A stretch of 64,000 nt of DNA from Ditylenchus dipsaci (Eukaryota; Nematoda; Chromadorea; Rhabditida; Anguinidae), in NCBI GenBank assembly GCA_004194705.1, contig SADC01001320.1, forward strand, positions 950,451 through 1,014,450, given 5' to 3'. Numbering within the stretch: the stretch's first letter is position 1; every line of letters begins with the position of its first letter. The translations under genes were made by a program, and so were the position numbers. Below, piece by piece: positions 10,294 through 20,790 of this stretch. The notes beneath the pieces were generated by a model. That model was not told the DNA's origin, searched no databases, and worked only from the letters and a program-made list of their open reading frames with translations.

Positions 10294-11135
10294 TTAATTA
10301 ACGACCTTTTCGAGGCGGAATGCACTATCCGGTTCGACATCCTTATAATACTTCTCTTCTAGACCAACGACGTGAAAACCGAACTTCTGGTAGAACTCCA
10401 ATGCAATGGGATTATTGATCTGAATAAAATCGGGTACACATCCAAAAGACCGACTACATAAAAATCTGAAATCACCTGAACATGCAAGCGCACAACTTTA
10501 ATGGACGGGTCTTTACGACACAGATAGAAGACATGTTCCAACAGAAAAGTGCCAATGCCGTATCTGGAAAAACGAAAAACTGATCGTTCCTAGTTTTCGT
10601 TCTATCTCACCTGCGATAAGGAGCCAATGTGCCTAGAGTCATGATGTAAATGCACTTTCGCCCGTTCGCACCGTCCACCTTGCAGCAAACACCTCCGACA
10701 ACGAGATCGTTCAAATAAGCCAGCTTGGCTGCAATAGGAGGAATAGAAGATTAAGAAATAGCCTAAAACTAAAATTTTACGAACCCATTTCCCCAGCAGT
10801 CAACACGCCCTCGTAGAACTTTTCTGGATAATCAACCGGAAGAATAGACGCATTCAACATTTTCAGCTGCTAAACAATCAAAAATAAGAGAGAATAAGGG
10901 AATTTAAGGTTTACGAATGAATACATTGACGGTGTGACGATTTATCTGAAAAAGAAAATTTTAGACTGCTCTTATTGAGCAGGAGCTTAAATGGCTGACT
11001 TCACCAGAGAAATATCAATACGACCATGCAACAAGGACGCTCTTCCTCATATCTGTCTGCAACATCGCATGATCCAAGATTGGCATTAATCGCGTCGATC
11101 TCTGCGTCATTTTGACTTATTTTCGGATCTGACAT
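10294..11135 (-). CDS. NAA50: N-alpha-acetyltransferase 50 (NAA50/San) homologue
   Basis: The exons read down the - strand: up to 11005, 10945-10925, 10869-10785, 10728-10611, 10563-10476 and 10419-10294; from the second onward they splice in phase. The peptide contains RIDISL, INRHTVN, QLKMLNASILPVDY, then KFYEGVLTAGEM, AKLAYLNDLVVGGVCCKVD, CIYIMTLGTLAPYRRYGIG (the acetyl-CoA loop, RRxGIG in human), INNPIALEFYQKFGFHVV and EKYYKDVEPDSAFRLEKVV. These follow human NAA50 almost block by block. NAA50 acetylates N-terminal methionines next to hydrophobic residues, associates with NatA, and is needed for sister-chromatid cohesion. The glycine-loop arginines are kept (YRRYGIG). One exon is only 21 nt. 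The extreme N-terminus is uncertain: an ATG at 11135-11133 is not in the core frame, so a short intron or an indel is needed between 11135 and 11005. Nested in the GPCR intron. Confidence 0.9.
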
Positions 11136-13367
11136 TCTTCTCTTCCAAATAATTTCGGCTAGCTAAACGCTTTTTGCTGTAACTAGTTATAAGCGTTTCT
11201 TTTGGTTGTTCTATCTTTTGTTTAATTTTGGGCCGCTTTTCCGGAAAACGGGTGGAATCGACCATGTTTTATTCTTAACGTTTTTCCTTTTAACAAGAGT
11301 TTTTCACGGGTTACAAACAATTAGGAGCTTGTTCACTTCGGGGGCCAAGCTTGAAAACCACGCTTTCACTAATGTAATTCACACGTGCTTATCACAAAGA
11401 CCAAAAAGACACACATTTTGACGAAAAAATGCACATAGAATATCTTGCTTGCACATGTTGAAAGACATGGTAAGACATCCGTAATAGTCCAAAATTCACG
11501 CGTTCTGGATTGTCCCCCGCCAATTCAAAAATTTTCGCCTAATCATTGAACTTCTGTACGAATTTTTCAGCTTGGTTTCTAATGGCTCTATCACAATTGT
11601 AAGTGTAAGTGTAAATGTTTTTGGTATTGTGAACACCCCTTATGGGCTGTACACAATGGATCCGTATCCGTGTCCGTGTCCGTAAACGCGGGCCGTAAAA
11701 CGGTCCGTGTATTTCCACACAATGGGCCGTATCCGCGTCCGTAAAACGGTCCGTGTTGCGGCCCGTTTTACGGACCACAACACGGATAGTTCATTTTTGA
11801 CCTGTTTTTTCCTAAAATCGAGATTTGTAATATTATAGAATACATTGTTATGCCGTAAACCAACAAAAAACGTAATATTTTTCGTCGGAAATCCCTAGCC
11901 CAGATCTCTCCAATGAAGGGGCCTGCATGCTCATTTTGGTTCCTTCTTATTTTTTCGTTCTCAATTTGGTTTTTTCTACGTAAATGTCTCTCCTGACAAA
12001 GTGCTTTTAAATTATAGCCCTACTGAATGGTAGCAAATGAAAAAGTCCAATTGGTCCGTGACATAAAATGCCGAGATGCCTTAGGGACTATTGGCTCTGA
12101 ACCTAATGAAGAAGTACGGTATGCGTAAGCCTAAAACACGGTGCCTAGTGTCCGTCTCGGTAGCAAGAACATTAAAACATTTAGGGTGCATTTTTTGCCC
12201 CCTCACTCGGTAATGGCTATTTTTTTTTAATTTTTGAAAAATCATTTAGCTAAGATTTAGGGTTGCAAAATAAAGTACTGATCAAGTCACTGTGGGTTTG
12301 AAAATTTTGATGAGTCGAGATGCACGCTGGAACAGCACTAGGCTGGCGTTTGCCGAACACGACAATTGGGTGGATGCTGCATTGGCCCGAGTAGCTCAGA
12401 TTTCATAACCCGAAATCGCGTATCATCAAGTTTTGAGACCGTTTTAAGCCGAGAAACATGATAGAAAAAATGATTTAGGGGTGCTCGATTATTTCTGACC
12501 AAAAATGTTGACCTAAGATCGACTTTTTGCCTCAGGTTACCAAGGTAAACCACCCTAGAAGGGTCTAGTGACCATAATCAGGAAAAATTTGTATATAGTT
12601 TTGTTTATTGAGGACTACCGCATGAAGAAAACCTGATATACACACTCCTTTTTTCCAGCTCTAGTGACCAAAACGAAGAAGAATACTTTTATGTAAATAA
12701 AAAATAAGGTATCCAGCTCCCCTCCAGTAGTATTTTCCTGTGTCCTAAGTCGAAAAGTCGATTTGCGGTGAAATGTTTTGTCGGCCGAAAATGTAAAAGC
12801 ACTCGTTTAAACATGTTTTTTTAATTGTTTGAAAGGCTTAAAACGCTCTTAGAAGTTAAGAAAACGCAATTTTGGCTTGTGCCATCTGAGCTACTCCTGC
12901 CCTAAAATCACGGACCGTACGAAAAACACGGTCCGTGTTGAAAAATTATCGACTCTGAATTCTGTGTTTTCACGATTCTTTTTCCGATGTTTTTTTACAG
13001 AAATTCTGCTCATAAATTTGGGCGTTCGATTAAACTGAAAACGACATGCAAAAAAATAAATTTACCTGCTAACTAAAAAAATCGGCCCAAAATATTGACT
13101 TCACGGACCGTGATACGGCCCATTGTGGGTGGCAATCCGTTCCGTTTCACGGACCGTTTCACGGCGCGGTTTACGGACACGGACATGGTCCATTGTGGGC
13201 GAGAAAACGGTCCGTATCACGGACGCGGACACGGATACGGATGCACTGTGGGCATCCCATTACATTTACACTTACATTAACACTTACATTTACACTTAAC
13301 CCTTCACAATACGAATGTAAATGTAAATGAAATTATATGCGAGTATTTTCAGAGAATTCTAAAAGTG
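11136..13367. mobile_element. Foldback element with ACGG-rich inverted word arrays
   Basis: At about 11650-11780 there are repeats such as GTCCGTAAAACGGTCCGTG; the inverted set lies at 12900-12960 and 13100-13255. The inner ends read GGGCTGTACACAATGGATCC and its approximate complement before GGGCATCCC. Outside these lie TGTAAGTGTAAATG repeats on the left (11600) and their inverse on the right (13260-13330). A GGG start fits the MULE foldback elements nearby, but no clean target duplication was found. The middle (11790-12900) has no recognisable gene. Confidence 0.55.
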
Positions 13368-13744
13368 TTTATTAGAGCTCTAGGTGAATTCATCCTCGGT
13401 GAATTCATCCTCCGGTGAATTCATCCTCCGGTGAATTCATCCTCTAACGAATTCATCCTCGGTGAATTCATCCTCCTTTTTGTCCTAAGCAGAATATGTT
13501 TAAAGACCTGATTTTTATATATTAAGAGAGCACCCTCATTTTGTGGGGCACCCTCAGAGAGCACCCTTATTGATGTCGGGACCAAACAAGGGCCCAAGAA
13601 TTGACCACCCTAACCAAAATTGCTGGGCATATAACTCCTGGTCAGGTGGGTGTCCACCTGGATAGCCTAAAAATGGAAGCAAATAAGTTTACACTTAGTG
13701 GGACTCGAACTAGTAACCTCGGTGACAGCAACCCTCCCCAATTT

Positions 13745-14867
13745 GGGCGACGGTAAATTGCCCTACAATAAATTTCCCACGGTAAATTCCCCACGGTAAA
13801 TTCCCCACAGGTAAATTCCCCACAGGTAAATTCCCCTACATTTTGTCTTGAGAAGATTTTACATATTTTTGTTTTGTAAATAGCCCAAACGGTTTTAATT
13901 ATTTCACTATCAATCATCCTCAATTCTGCTAGATAATTTATGAACCGACCAAGCCAAGTAGTTATCCGATTGCGGGGTCGACTGTAATAGTTCAAAAATG
14001 TAAAAAGAAGTTGAGATGGGCAAAACGTTATGTTTTGAGTTTTCGTCATTACGTTCAATCGTTATTTCGAAATGAAAACCATAAAAAAAATATGAACTAG
14101 CTCAATACCCTAATTCACTGCACTGTTCAGCTGTACCAAGGGTGCTAGAATTCTGTAATTTGTACAGTAAACAGTTTTTGGAGATGATTGGTTTGTAAAA
14201 AATGTTTTCAGTAATCCAAGTAATATTTTGGTGCACTTTTGCAAAGCCTTGGCCGCAATCAGGCTAATTTTTTGATGTCCGGCCATCATTAAAATTTCAC
14301 TTACTTCATCATAATTACACCAAGTCGAAAAAGCATGAGTCCATTATCTAATATGTGATTTATTTAAAAATATCATATCTAAGAAATTGCAAACATTGAA
14401 AACATCAAAGCAGTAGATAAAATCACTAGATGGGTATGGAAAGGGTATGTAGTACATACTATGTACTAATTAAATAATAAAACCACCGTATGGGTGGATA
14501 CAACACTACAAGGGTTTTTATAACCCAAGATTAGAAAGATAAACAACGTATATGGTAAGTAAACCGTAGGGTGGGTAAGTTAACCACTTATAGAATCTAT
14601 AGGCCATCCGAAGTGGGGATAACACCTGAAGACAAGGCAAATCACCTAAGGTGTATTTGGGCCACCTTTTCTGTTGTAATCAAAATGATGAGTAATGGAG
14701 GTAGATACCTCTTAAGAGTAGGTCCTTTTTTCAGGTATTAAGAATCCTAGCTGTTAAATAAGTGAACTCATTTCAATACAAAATGTAGGGGAATTTACCT
14801 GTGGGGGAATTTACCGTGGGGAATTTACCGTGGGGGAATTTACTGTAGGGCAATTCACCTAATGCCC
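13745..14867. mobile_element. MULE-type foldback element, GGTAAATTCCCC words, nested
   Basis: Both arms are arrays of GGTAAATTCCCCACA and its complement, starting GGGCGACGGTAAATTGCCC. The target duplication is a perfect 9 bp, CCCCAATTT, at 13736-13744 and 14868-14876. It lies inside 13377-15668, so it inserted later. Its terminal GGGCGACGGTRAATT is shared with the outer element's right end, so the two families are related. The interior is non-coding. Confidence 0.85.
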
Positions 14868-14880
14868 CCCCAATTTATAC

Positions 14881-15205
14881 CAAGTGGTCGTAAACCAGGT
14901 GGTCGACCACTTGGATCAAAAAAAATTTACGTTTTTGGGTTCCAAATTAATTTTTTTGCGCTAATTCGAGCATGCTGAAGATGGTTTGATAGTGGTAAAA
15001 TCACGTTTTATCAAGAAATTTTCGATTTATCGCTAACGATTGATTTTGATAAATCAAGAATTACCAATAACTCAAAAATTTATTCATAAAATGTAATTTT
15101 ACCACTGTCAAACCATCTTCAGCATGCTCGAATTAGCGCAAAAAAATTAATTGGAACCCGAAAACGTAAAAATTTTTTTGATCCAAGTGGTCGACCACTT
15201 AGTTT
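14881..15205. repeat. Large palindrome with AAGTGGTCGACCACTT words
   Basis: The two halves (about 14890-15030 and 15065-15200) are inverted copies, including AAGTGGTCGACCACTTGG and TTCGAGCATGCTGAAGATGG. Further copies of the word lie at 15285-15305. It is probably another non-autonomous element, nested in 13377-15668. Confidence 0.65.
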
Positions 15206-15789
15206 GGTGCATGGATTCTCAGGGGTGATGTAGAGGTTGCTAGTGAAAAAAAATGTTTCGGGACGAGAAAACGTAAAAAAATTTCATCCAAGTGGACGAC
15301 CACTTGGTTCGGTTTGGTAAATGTTCGTAAATTGAGTGGTTGGTATTATTTGGTATTATCAAACAATCTTCAGCATAAAATTTTTGGTATGCTAAAATCG
15401 GGTTTTTAGTGATTAAGGCCGCACTTGTGTGATTCAGAGCCATTTTATGGCATTAAATTCACTTTTAGCTGGTTTGTTTTAAGAGGTTTGAGTTGGTTTT
15501 GGATTGTTTGAGACCATTCGGGGTGTTTAGGTGGTTTTGAGTGGTTTGGGGTGGCTTCGGATGGTTTGGGACCATTTGGGGTGAACAAAACCCTTTCACC
15601 TAAGTTTAAAAATTATAACAACTATATTTCCTGTCAAGACAAAAAGGAGGATGAATTCACCGTCGCCCTTTATTAGTGACGAAGAGTTTAATGCTAGTTA
15701 TAAAGACTCAAAAAAATATCATGTGATTAAAAACAAGAGTGGGGAAACAAAAGTGGGGATAAGTCAAAAAATTTCATTTACGTTTACAT

Positions 15790-16165
15790 TCGTATTGTGA
15801 AGGCTAATGGTTCTATCACAATTGTAAGTGTAAATGTAAGGTGTCTTCACAATACCGAAAACATTTACACTTACACTTAAATTTACACTTACGTCTTCAC
15901 AATACGAATGTAAATGTAAATGAAAATCATAGACTTATCCTCACTTTTATTTTTCAAAGTCAGTTTTTTTAACCCAACTACCAATTTTTAAGTTTTTATA
16001 ACTAGCATTGAACTCCTCGTCATCAATAAAGCACTTTTAGTATTCTTTGAAAATACTTGAATTCAATTTACATTTACATTCGTATATGTGAAGGGGTAAG
16101 TAAGTGTAAATGTAAATGTAAGTGTTAATGTAAGTGTAAGTGTTAATGTCATAATGTAAATGTTA
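15790..16165. repeat. TGTAAATGTAAG / CTTACATTTACA inverted arrays
   Basis: Runs of AAGTGTAAATGT and its complement, separated by CTTCACAATACGAATG. The same units border 11600 and 13260-13330. Low complexity, no coding potential. A C-homopolymer follows at about 16237-16247. Confidence 0.65.
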
Positions 16166-16324
16166 ATGTCTAAATTGCAACTGTTACTCCTGTCTGATAC
16201 TTTACTTACCATCACCACCGCCCGCCCATAAAACCCCCCCCCCCCAATTAAACTTTGCGTAAGTTGGCGGATCGAGTAGTAGTTGTGTGTCGTCTATATT
16301 TTGCGATATTCAGGCTTTCTCTCA

Positions 16325-16689
16325 ATGGATCAGTCTTTCTCGCGGCCAGTTTTCAAACCATCGTCTTCATCGGAAAGCAGCAAGCAGGAACCGCCAACGC
16401 CGCCGCCATACCCTACGATCTTTGATGTTCGCTCAAATCGAAATGTAGCAGAGATATGCGCCTATTGCAGTGCTAATGGATATGGACAGTCTGCTATGGG
16501 TCACAACAAGTTCAATTGCCATCGTCTGGCTACGCTCAGTCCGTGTGATTTTTGCGGTGCAAGCGGGGTCAACAACCATACAAAGAGGTATTTATTCAGT
16601 TACATTCATTTATGGATATTGAACGAAATTTCAGTCACTGCCCTTCCAAGCCAAGAGTTTCATTGCGCCTAAAAGAGTCCTACCAGTAA
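16325..16689 (+). CDS. Nanos-like CCHC zinc-finger protein
   Basis: Two exons, 16325-16587 and 16635-16689, with a 47-bp GT-AG intron in phase, giving 105 residues. A Ser/Pro-rich N-terminus (SSSSESSKQEPPTPPP) precedes two zinc-finger-like units: CAYC..H....C, then CDFCGASGVNNHTKSHCPSK. The second is C-x2-C-x7-H-x4-C with CGASG, the Nanos signature; human has CPLCGASGDNAHTIKYCP. The first unit is shortened between its His and last Cys, so it is divergent. Nanos proteins repress mRNAs with Pumilio in germ cells; this role is inferred from the family. The intron interrupts the second finger, and the final Cys is supplied by exon 2. A TATTCAG acceptor just upstream of the ATG could be a trans-splice site. 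It sits inside the GPCR's long intron on the same strand. Confidence 0.75.
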
Positions 16690-16799
16690 CAAAGCGTTTT
16701 TTTCATGTTCAAGTTTTTATCAAAAGTTTTCATCTTGTATCCGAAATTGCTAAAATTTCATTGTCAGTTCTTTATTGTTCGAAGAAAGTGATTTTGTGC

Positions 16800-16806
16800 C
16801 AATAAA
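16800..16806 (+). terminator. AATAAA polyadenylation signal of the nanos-like gene
   Basis: CAATAAATTC about 115 bp past the nanos-like stop. It is a canonical hexamer at a plausible 3' UTR distance. Confidence 0.5.
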
Positions 16807-17095
16807 TTCTTACACTGGACGAAATATTAGAGTTCCTCAGAGCGGATGAACCGGGAGCGAAATGTTTGGATACAGTTTTTATTGTCATTGACATTTTTGT
16901 AGATGGTGGTAGATATATGTTCTTAAGTCAATTTTCCGTATGTGATTTAGATATTTTTTGGACCTAACTTTTTTTTTGACGGACATTGAATTAGTTATTA
17001 ATTTTGGCATATTGTATCATCGTCCTGTTGAGGTTTAACTAAAAGTTAAGAAGACTCAAGTAGAGAAATTCAAAATATTCTTGCTGCTTCCTTAA

Positions 17096-17322
17096 AGGGG
17101 CATGCCGTGCGTTTTAAAAAGTTAAGGGGACCAGCAATTTTTTTGAATCGTTCAATTTTTCACTCGTTTTGCATCAAATCTAATATTGATGACCTTATAC
17201 TACTTTTAAAAGTTAGACAGAAAACTTAAAAATCTAGATGAGAAAGCAAGTAAAAACGTTTCGAGAAAGAAAATATTTGGTGGTCCCCGCCTTTTCTCCG
17301 TGTCGCGCACGGGCATGCTCCT
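17096..17322. mobile_element. TTAA-flanked piggyBac-like MITE (GGGGCATGCC family)
   Basis: The ends AGGGGCATGCC and GGGCATGCTCCT are each bordered by TTAA (17092-17095 and 17323-17326). The body shares GATTTGATGCAAAACGAGTG-type text with 22732-22964 and 43002-43232. Non-coding. Confidence 0.8.
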
Positions 17323-17407
17323 TTAAAGTTAGGTGTGGTGGTTTTTTTAGAGTCTTGGTTGCTAACTAATGGAAAAAGCGTTGCGTACTAACCGTCCACC
17401 TGCTATA

Positions 17408-17593
17408 CAGTCGAACCTCTTTATATTGACACCCCTGGGGACCGACCCCTAGGTGTCACTATATCCAGGTGTCACTATATCGGGGTGTCACTATATCCTA
17501 TATCACTATATGTCGGCCAACCAAATCGGGCCGGGGTGTCACTATATCAAGGGTGTCACTATATCGGGGTGTCACTATAAAGAGGTTCGACTG
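17408..17593. mobile_element. pogo/Tigger-like MITE (GGTGTCACTATATC words)
   Basis: CAGTCGAACCTCTTTATATT at the left and its complement at the right, each with TA outside. It contains CCCCTGGGGACCGACCCC and about seven copies of GGTGTCACTATATC in both orientations. It lies 56 bp before the TM5 exon. Confidence 0.75.
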
Positions 17594-17649
17594 TAACATA
17601 AAAAGCGCAGAGAAACCAACATTACTATCAATCAAACCTATTTTTTCAG

Positions 17650-19082
17650 GTACATCACCTTTAGCTCCATCCTAATATTTGCTCTACCCTTAGTGTTGAT
17701 TGTCATCTTCTACTACCACATAATCAATAAACTCCGGGAAGCGGTCAAAAATTGCAAAAGAATGCGTCGCGGAGCTTCTTCCAGAGCTCCATACCAAAGA
17801 GTTACCAAGGTTGTGCTGTGGGTAGTCATTTTCCACGTCATTTGCTGGTCAGTTTGTCTTTTCCCGCTTTTCCTTTGTAATCTTTTAGCAACTACCTTTT
17901 GCAGGTCGCCTTTCTGGCTCTTCAACTTATTCAGCTCAATCTTCCGTCTTCGCATCTCTACTCAATTTGATCGGATAGTTGTCAACATCATCCACCTATT
18001 TCCCTATGTCAACTGTGCGCTCAATCCCATGTTGTATGCAGTGAATGCTGAGAATTTCCGAACCGCTTTTCGCTCACTATTCTGTCGGCATGTTTTCAGC
18101 TCAAGAGGCAGCAACAGGCAGCAGTCTACAATATTGGAGGGGGATGGTTTGATGCAAAATGAGGACAGTCGGTTTGTCTCTGGTTTTGCTGGCGGATGTC
18201 GAATGGTGCCGCTCAGTTCAGGTCTTCTACTTATGTCAGGCGCAATTCAGGGTTGGTTTGCAGTATTTTTATTATGAATCTGTGTTGAGGGTTGGCCACA
18301 TGTCCAGAGGTTAACGTATAAATGTTTAAGCCCTTATTTTACAGCCTAGGCAGCACCTGTAAAGTACATTTATATTTTTCAATATCTGACTTTCGGGTAA
18401 TAAAACCCTTTTTAGTGCAGTTCACTCTCTCTATAACAAACACTTTATATAAAGTACTTTTCTTTATAACGTACCCCTGGCCAGCATTTGATTGGCCTAA
18501 TTAAGTTAAAGGTAAAGTCACCCTACACATAAATGACAAATCCACATAGCGACAACACTTTTATTTTTCATGTTTACCCTCTTCTCTGTCGAAAATTTTC
18601 TGTCAAAGGCGTTTTCTCTTTTGAAAGTACGTTATACAGTACTCCATGCACAATATTTGCATATGCTCTCTAGAAAACTATGTGATTAATGTTAACGTTT
18701 CATATAGCGTACGGTTGCCAGTATAAAAGCAAGTGACTTTTCATGTACCCTTCTCGGTAGCATAACCCTGAGGTCGGTCCTCAGGGGGTACGTTGTAGAG
18801 AGAGTGTACTGTAGTTTTTCCCGTTGGGCTAAAATTGACGCAGGATGGGTAGGTGTTTATCCTGAGTTTTTGCAGTTTTAAAGATAAAAAGAAGTCTAAC
18901 TCATTTAAATGGCTCATTTTAGACTAGCCACCAGTAACAATACGAGCTCAGAGCGCTTGATGAATTCCACAATCAATTATGGAGTGCCTTACCCACCCCA
19001 CCCACCAATGGATCTACTACCTCCGTCAAGCCTATCCCCACCAGAATATCCACTCAACATGAAGGAGGTAAAACCGAGATGA
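17650..19082 (+). CDS. Neuropeptide GPCR (same gene as 1053-4140), 3' exons, TM5-TM7 and tail
   Basis: Exon 17650-18171 joins 4140 in phase (TG|G, Trp). It encodes TM5 (ILIFALPLVLIVIFYYHII), a basic third loop, TM6 (VVIFHVICWSVCLFP, the CWxP region), TM7 (NCALNPMLY, an NPxxY motif) and helix 8 (ENFRTAFRSLFC with a possible palmitoylated Cys). A donor CAGTCG|GTTTGT and an acceptor at 18922 join it in phase to exon 18923-19082. That exon encodes a Pro-rich tail (PYPPHPPMDLLPPSS to KEVKPR, stop). Without this splice, the frame of exon 5 would run on to 18277 with an unlikely hydrophobic end. A GAG|GTAAAA at 19067 could instead splice on to 19154-19435. Conserved motifs place it with somatostatin/allatostatin-C-type receptors, usually Gi-coupled; ligand unknown. 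Confidence 0.88.
18418..18811. mobile_element. pogo-like element in the last GPCR intron
   Basis: The ends CAGTTCACTCTCTCTATAAC and GTTGTAGAGAGAGTGTACTG are inverted, with TA at the right end and TG at the left. It contains CGTACCCCTGGCC and GGTCCTCAGGGGGTACG, the inverted CCCTGG block seen in the related elements. 394 bp, non-coding. Confidence 0.65.
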
Positions 19083-19153
19083 CTCTCCTGAACTCCAATT
19101 TTCAAAACACCTTTCCTTGTGCTGGAGTTCTGGGTGGATTAAGAGGTGAAGAG

Positions 19154-19435
19154 GGACTGAACAAACTGTTGGGCAATGGAACCACTAATAGGATATTCTG
19201 CGAGAATACTATGCCTACTTCTCCAACCATTACTTCTTCTTCTGCAATAAAGACAACTGACTCACTGGTGGTCGAAAATAACTTTATTTTGAATGGCGGG
19301 GATGAGGCAGGGATGTGTCATGTAGTGGAAGAAATAGATCAGTGTCGGAAAAATGTTGCAGGGACGGTGGTTTTACTTTGCCCCATTAAAAAAGAACATC
19401 CTCTAATAATCCGGTCGTCGTCTGATTTGAAATAA
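19154..19435 (+). CDS. Possible alternative C-terminal exon of the GPCR
   Basis: An open frame from GLNKLLGNGTTNRIF to IIRSSSDLK stop, 94 codons, outside recognised repeats. It is in phase with a GAG|GTAAAA donor at 19067 and an AG at 19152-19153, and would replace VKPR by a longer cytoplasmic tail. The acceptor is not pyrimidine-rich. It may equally be 3' UTR. Confidence 0.3.
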   Translation, partial: GLNKLLGNGTTNRIFCENTMPTSPTITSSSAIKTTDSLVVENNFILNGGDEAGMCHVVEEIDQCRKNVAGTVVLLCPIKKEHPLIIRSSSDLK

Positions 19436-19576
19436 TGTTTTTGGCATTGTGCTATTGATCCGTTTTGTGCATGCCACAGTCAGACAGTTGAGCAGCCAAA
19501 TTTTAGCTAATGAGATAAGATATAAAATGGCATCAAGTTATGATAAGCGACATTTCATTAGATTTCTTGACCCTAG

Positions 19577-19801
19577 TAGCGAATACACCCCCCCCCCAAT
19601 GATTTTCACATATTTTACGTAAGTAAAATGTACTCAAATTTATGTCCCAGACCCCGGAAAATATGCGTAAACTCTTTATTAGTCACAACTTCCGTAATCT
19701 GGCCTATTCCCAAACTTAAGGGCTATGCCTAAACTTGTTGTTGGCAAAAGTAGTTACAGCAATTTTAAAGGTCGGATTCTGGGGGGGGGGGGTATTCGCT
19801 A
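19577..19801. mobile_element. MITE with CTAG target duplication
   Basis: TAGCGAATACACCCCCCCCC at the left and GGGGGGGGTATTCGCTA at the right, flanked by CTAG (19573-19576 and 19802-19805). 225 bp, non-coding. The superfamily is uncertain. Confidence 0.75.
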
Positions 19802-19805
19802 CTAG

Positions 19806-20783
19806 CGCCGATTTCTTAATTAGATTTCTATTAAATTTCTCTTAACATAATTTTTTCCAAACGGATATAAATATAATAATAGTTTCATAAATAACAAAAA
19901 GTCAAGTATACAAAAGAAGCGAGCAAAAAACTAAAGTTGGGGCTATAAATAACTTTTAAGAATAGGACAAAAACTAGTACTTTTTATGATTAACTACTAC
20001 TCGCTGCTGTACAATAATGTTGTTGTTATTATGTTTAGTTGATCAATGGTTTGTTAGAGAACAGCAAATAGAATAAATATATATTGATTACTACTATTTA
20101 TAAATGCAGCCTTCAAATACGTTTTAGATGCAAATCCAGGACTCCCGCAAATAAACTGATTTGCAACTTTTACCAAAAGCTTTTTTCGTCTTTTTAGATA
20201 ACAACTACTCTCGCGTATTCTTACTGGCAAAAAAGCTTTATTTTTCAACAATCAGTTTCTCAGAACCAACCTCCCCTCCTCCTCCTCAAATTTACGATTT
20301 TTTCAAAGTTCAAAATTGCTTTCTGTAAATTTCCAGTAAAAAAGTCTGACAATATCTCTTTGAAAAAAATTTCAAAGGCCAAGTAAAAACAATTATGAGC
20401 TTATAACCCAAAAAGATGAATGACGTGCTTTTACAATAATTATTTTAAACACACCGACAACCAACAAGTAATTCCGTTTATTATTATTGGTATGCTATGC
20501 AAAACAAATCACTGAAAACAGGTTGTCTATATTTTCGTATTGTAAAACAAGCTTGATATATCACATTAATAGTATAATAGCACATTGAGGGGAAACTGGT
20601 AGTACAATTGGACCAGGCTGTACATTGAAGTGGGCACTTGTTTACTTGGGGAGGAGGGAGGGTTATTTTAAAATACTTAATAAATCATATTTGAATGACA
20701 CCTACGTAATTTTTATAAGTTCAAAACATTAAAAAAAAGTTGGTTTCTGAAAATTTTCTACATAAATTATCAATTTAAAAATA
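19806..20783. other. AT-rich intergenic stretch
   Basis: Between the GPCR 3' end and the first MULE element. I see no coding exon, no repeat array and no structured RNA here. Confidence 0.4.
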
Positions 20784-20790
20784 GTATTTG

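Larger units (their letters stand above)
13377..15668. mobile_element. MULE-type foldback element, GGTGAATTCATCCTC words
   Basis: The left arm (13377-13485) is a tandem array of GGTGAATTCATCCTC; the right end is AGGATGAATTCACCGTCGCC. The 9-mers outside are TTTATTAGA (13368-13376) and TTTATTAGT (15669-15677), an 8/9 match typical of Mutator-like transposition. The right arm carries only one word, so the arms are unequal. A second foldback element is nested inside. No transposase. Confidence 0.75.

Noticed and set aside
13642..14058. A 138-codon - frame with GEFTCGEFTCGEFT repeats
   Set aside because: It crosses the boundary of the nested MULE element and translates the GGTAAATTCCCC array.
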